Positions 5,637 through 7,648 of a DNA stretch of 7,648 nucleotides are shown one piece after another; within the stretch, counting starts at the first letter, position 1, and each line of letters begins with the position of its first letter. The stretch comes from Deltaproteobacteria bacterium (GTDB lineage: Bacteria; Desulfobacterota; Desulfobacteria; Desulfobacterales; ETH-SRB1). The notes beneath the pieces are model-generated. The model was not told the DNA's origin and made no database searches. It saw only the letters and a program-made list of their open reading frames with translations. A program made the translations under genes and the position numbers. Location: positions 1-7,648 of the forward strand of contig JAFCZU010000158.1 in the NCBI GenBank assembly GCA_019314185.1, in the 5' to 3' direction.

Positions 5637-7532
5637 TCAGACGGTTTTTATATGAATTGGATATGTTATAAATATTTTAGTACCTTTCATCAGGCGTGAG
5701 TGAATCGTTATTTGGCCTCCAAGCAGGTTGACCCTTTCTTTCATGCTTCGAATGCCCAACCGTTTCTCTTTATCTAACGCGAGTTCCCGCGCCTTTACAT
5801 CAAAACCTTTGCCGTTGTCTTCAATGCGAAGGATGATATTCGGGGACGCTCCCATCAGTTTGATGGTCGCCTGTGTGGCATCGGCATGTTTGCGGATATT
5901 GTTCAGGCCTTCTTGAACTAAACGGTAAAGATGGATTTCAGTATTAGAATCAAAATTTAACTTTTGTATACCGGCCGATTGAAAGTCAACTTTCACTCCA
6001 CTATTTTCAGAAAACTCTTCACAATATATCAGAAGTGCCTTTATAAGGCCCATTTCATCAAGAAGAGGCGGGCGTAAATCATAGGCCAGATTCCGAACGG
6101 CTGTAATTGTTTGGTCGATTAGATTCAAATATTTTGCCATCTTCACCTTTAATTCATGAGATATTGCTGGTTGATCATAGAAAAGCATGTCACAGTCGAT
6201 TTTCAGCGTAGAAAGGTTTTGGGCGATGCTGTCATGCAACTCACAGGAAATCATCTGCCGCTCACGTTCCTGGGCCTGCATCAGCATTTGAGAAAGGTTG
6301 CGAACAAGATCTTCGGCCTGCTTGCGCTCGGTAATATCCATCGCCGCCACAATAACACCTTTAGATAGATCAGACGGATCGAGTGCGCTTCCCTTAAGAT
6401 AGCAGTGAATTTCCTTGCCATCCTTGGTAACCCACCGTGTCTCCAAATGTCCTGCTCCCTTCTCATCAAATTCGGAGTAAAACTCGCGACCTACACGTTC
6501 ATACTCTTTAACATCCGGATAAAGCACTTCGGTGCTTTTCCCTAACAGGAAACCTTTTTCGTAGCCCCAGATGCGGTACATGGCACTGTTGGCCCAACCT
6601 AACACCCGATTATGGACCAAGCCAATCCCCACCGGAGAAGTGGCAAGGATTGCTTTCATGATCTGCTCCCTCTCCAGCAGCGCATCCTCTGCACGCTTCC
6701 GTTCCGTAATGTCTCTGATTACTCCGCAGACCACTTTCCGATTTCTCATCGTAAATGTACTGGCGGTTATTTCTACGGGGAATATAGTACCATCTTTTTT
6801 CTTGTGGTAACGAACGGGAATTCTTACCAGCTTTCCCTCAAGCGTTTGCCTGATGGAGGTATCGGAATTCTCTGGCTCTTCTGTGATGTTTTGATGCCTT
6901 AACTTTAAGAATTCTTCCCGACTATAACCATAGAGACTCAATGCAGCTTCATTGACATTTATAAACTGCCGGGTTTCCGCGTCAAAGAGCATAATCGCAT
7001 CTGTTACGGTTTGGAAAAGCTTTTTCAGCTCCTCGTTAGTCTCTACCAGTTCGGAAGTTCGCTCTTTAACCCGCTGCTCCAGCTTGTGGTGAGCGTTGCG
7101 CAGCTCTTCTTCAGCCTGCTTGCGTTCAGTTATGTCCAATGTCAACTCAATCGCGCCCAAAATTTTGCCGTTTGCATCCTGCACGGGATAGCCCCGGATA
7201 AACCAGGCTCTACCGTCAGGCGTGTATTTTTCTATCTCTTCGGATTGACCCGTTTTTATGGCTTTCCTGAGTGGACAATCCGGACAAGGATCGTTGCGCT
7301 GCGGCCATATCTCATAACAAAATCTACCTAATAGTTGCTCTCGTGTCAAATTCACTGATTCACAGGCAGCCCGGTTGGCCCATAGAATTCTCATTTCAGT
7401 GTCTTGATATATAACATGCTCTACAAGGCTCTTGAGAATTATCTCTTTTTCTTGTTCAAACTCCTGTAGAGGTTCCTCCGCCTTCTTGCGCTCAAGAGCT
7501 GCTTTTTCGAGTTCTTTAACCCTTTGTTCCAA
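5637..7532 (-). CDS. PAS sensor histidine kinase with NarX/DegS-type transmitter, probable 5' truncation
   Basis: This cytoplasmic sensor kinase has 631 aa as read. A coiled-coil linker (EQRVKELEKAALERKKAEE) opens it. Three PAS domains follow at about 31-137, 166-280 and 285-404, the first with Cys72, Cys83 and Cys86 (C-x10-C-x2-C). Next is a HisKA_3 dimerisation domain with ERERQMISCELHDSIAQNL (His433 is the phospho-acceptor), and a HATPase domain with QEGLNNIRKHA (N-box), EDNGKGFD (D-box) and RLGIRSMKERV (G-box). Transmitters of this class signal to NarL/FixJ-type response regulators; none is encoded nearby. No ATG occurs in frame before residue 47. The first codon taken is TTG at 7532, without a ribosome site, and the frame opens at a TGA at 7568. 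Proteins of this type normally have more sequence before such a linker, so the gene may have lost its 5' part next to the repeat-like sequence at 7539-7648. C-terminal motifs are all intact. Confidence 0.85.
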   Translation of the reverse strand: MEQRVKELEKAALERKKAEEPLQEFEQEKEIILKSLVEHVIYQDTEMRILWANRAACESVNLTREQLLGRFCYEIWPQRNDPCPDCPLRKAIKTGQSEEIEKYTPDGRAWFIRGYPVQDANGKILGAIELTLDITERKQAEEELRNAHHKLEQRVKERTSELVETNEELKKLFQTVTDAIMLFDAETRQFINVNEAALSLYGYSREEFLKLRHQNITEEPENSDTSIRQTLEGKLVRIPVRYHKKKDGTIFPVEITASTFTMRNRKVVCGVIRDITERKRAEDALLEREQIMKAILATSPVGIGLVHNRVLGWANSAMYRIWGYEKGFLLGKSTEVLYPDVKEYERVGREFYSEFDEKGAGHLETRWVTKDGKEIHCYLKGSALDPSDLSKGVIVAAMDITERKQAEDLVRNLSQMLMQAQERERQMISCELHDSIAQNLSTLKIDCDMLFYDQPAISHELKVKMAKYLNLIDQTITAVRNLAYDLRPPLLDEMGLIKALLIYCEEFSENSGVKVDFQSAGIQKLNFDSNTEIHLYRLVQEGLNNIRKHADATQATIKLMGASPNIILRIEDNGKGFDVKARELALDKEKRLGIRSMKERVNLLGGQITIHSRLMKGTKIFITYPIHIKTV

Positions 7533-7538
7533 TTCTTG

Positions 7539-7648
7539 ACGGTTTCGTAAAAAGTCAGAACTGATTCAGGCGGCAGCTATGAGCATAATTTCACAACTCG
7601 CCACGAATTAGTTAAAACGTTTTTCAGGTGACTTAAAGTAGTCATAAA
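7539..7648. repeat. Possible end of a dispersed intergenic repeat or MITE, abutting the kinase
   Basis: Starting at about 7539 the plus strand reads GACGGTTTCGTAAAAAGTC, a partly palindromic sequence (GAC..TTT cgt AAA..GTC) that I associate with dispersed repeats in Desulfobacterota genomes. That association is from memory and unverified here. Protein similarity to kinase linkers ends at this same point. Further in are TGACT (7629-7633) and AGTCA (7640-7644), a 5-bp stem with a 6-base loop. A 22-codon minus-strand frame (7645-7577) starts with ATG but has no known meaning. No second copy lies in this window. Confidence 0.35.

Noticed and set aside
5453..5671. Plus-strand 72-aa frame
   Set aside because: It starts with TTG, overlaps the 3' end of the kinase in antisense and has spacer-like composition.
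7011..7331. Plus-strand 106-aa frame
   Set aside because: It is a shadow of the PAS1-PAS2 region of the NarX-type kinase.
7577..7645. 22-aa minus-strand frame beginning with ATG at the right edge
   Set aside because: It is very short, has no ribosome site visible before the window ends, and lies in the repeat-like sequence.

Overview
The window looks like Desulfobacterota DNA, probably from the Desulfobacterales. The basis is two large multi-PAS sensor histidine kinases whose PAS/linker style (repeated DIT-ERK-QAEEALRESE-type joints, PAS domains with a C-x10-C-x2-C signature) I associate with that group, and a moderate GC content (about 47% in a kinase line I counted). This is a judgement from style; there is no taxonomic marker gene. 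All supported genes lie on the minus strand, so the biological order runs from right (7648) to left (1).

Right end (5637-7648): a sensor kinase with three PAS domains and a NarX/DegS-type transmitter (HisKA_3 plus HATPase). It has no convincing start codon. Its readable N-terminus begins in the middle of a coiled-coil linker, directly next to a sequence (7539-7648) that resembles a dispersed intergenic repeat. It may therefore be a 5'-truncated gene or may start at a TTG.

Middle (3786-5636): a 235-bp spacer with a possible extended -10 promoter, followed by an AT-rich three-gene cassette. It encodes a 209-aa soluble helical protein with an amphipathic N-terminus, a 193-aa protein with about four membrane segments and a coiled coil, and a 104-aa protein with two membrane segments. 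The last two overlap by one base (TAATG), with a near-perfect Shine-Dalgarno sequence inside the upstream gene. No function can be assigned. Lines I counted are about 30-37% GC.

Next (3209-3721): a KH-domain RNA-binding protein of the KhpA type, outside its usual rpsP-rimM-trmD setting, and a 66-aa beta-rich small protein of unknown function. The khpA reading frame is closely bracketed by a perfect 11-bp inverted repeat that would let the end of the message pair with the start region.

The 2670-3208 spacer holds two TATAAT boxes and an interrupted reading frame that may be a decayed gene.

Left end (1-2669): a five-PAS sensor kinase of the HisKA type. A perfect 41-bp tandem duplication (582-622 and 623-663) just after the phospho-acceptor H-box shifts the frame and ends the protein. 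The remaining dimerisation helix and the complete N, D and G boxes of the ATPase domain are still intact in the -1 frame up to the window edge. The lesion therefore looks recent, reversible, or an assembly error. I saw no response regulator, tRNA, rRNA, CRISPR array or transposase.
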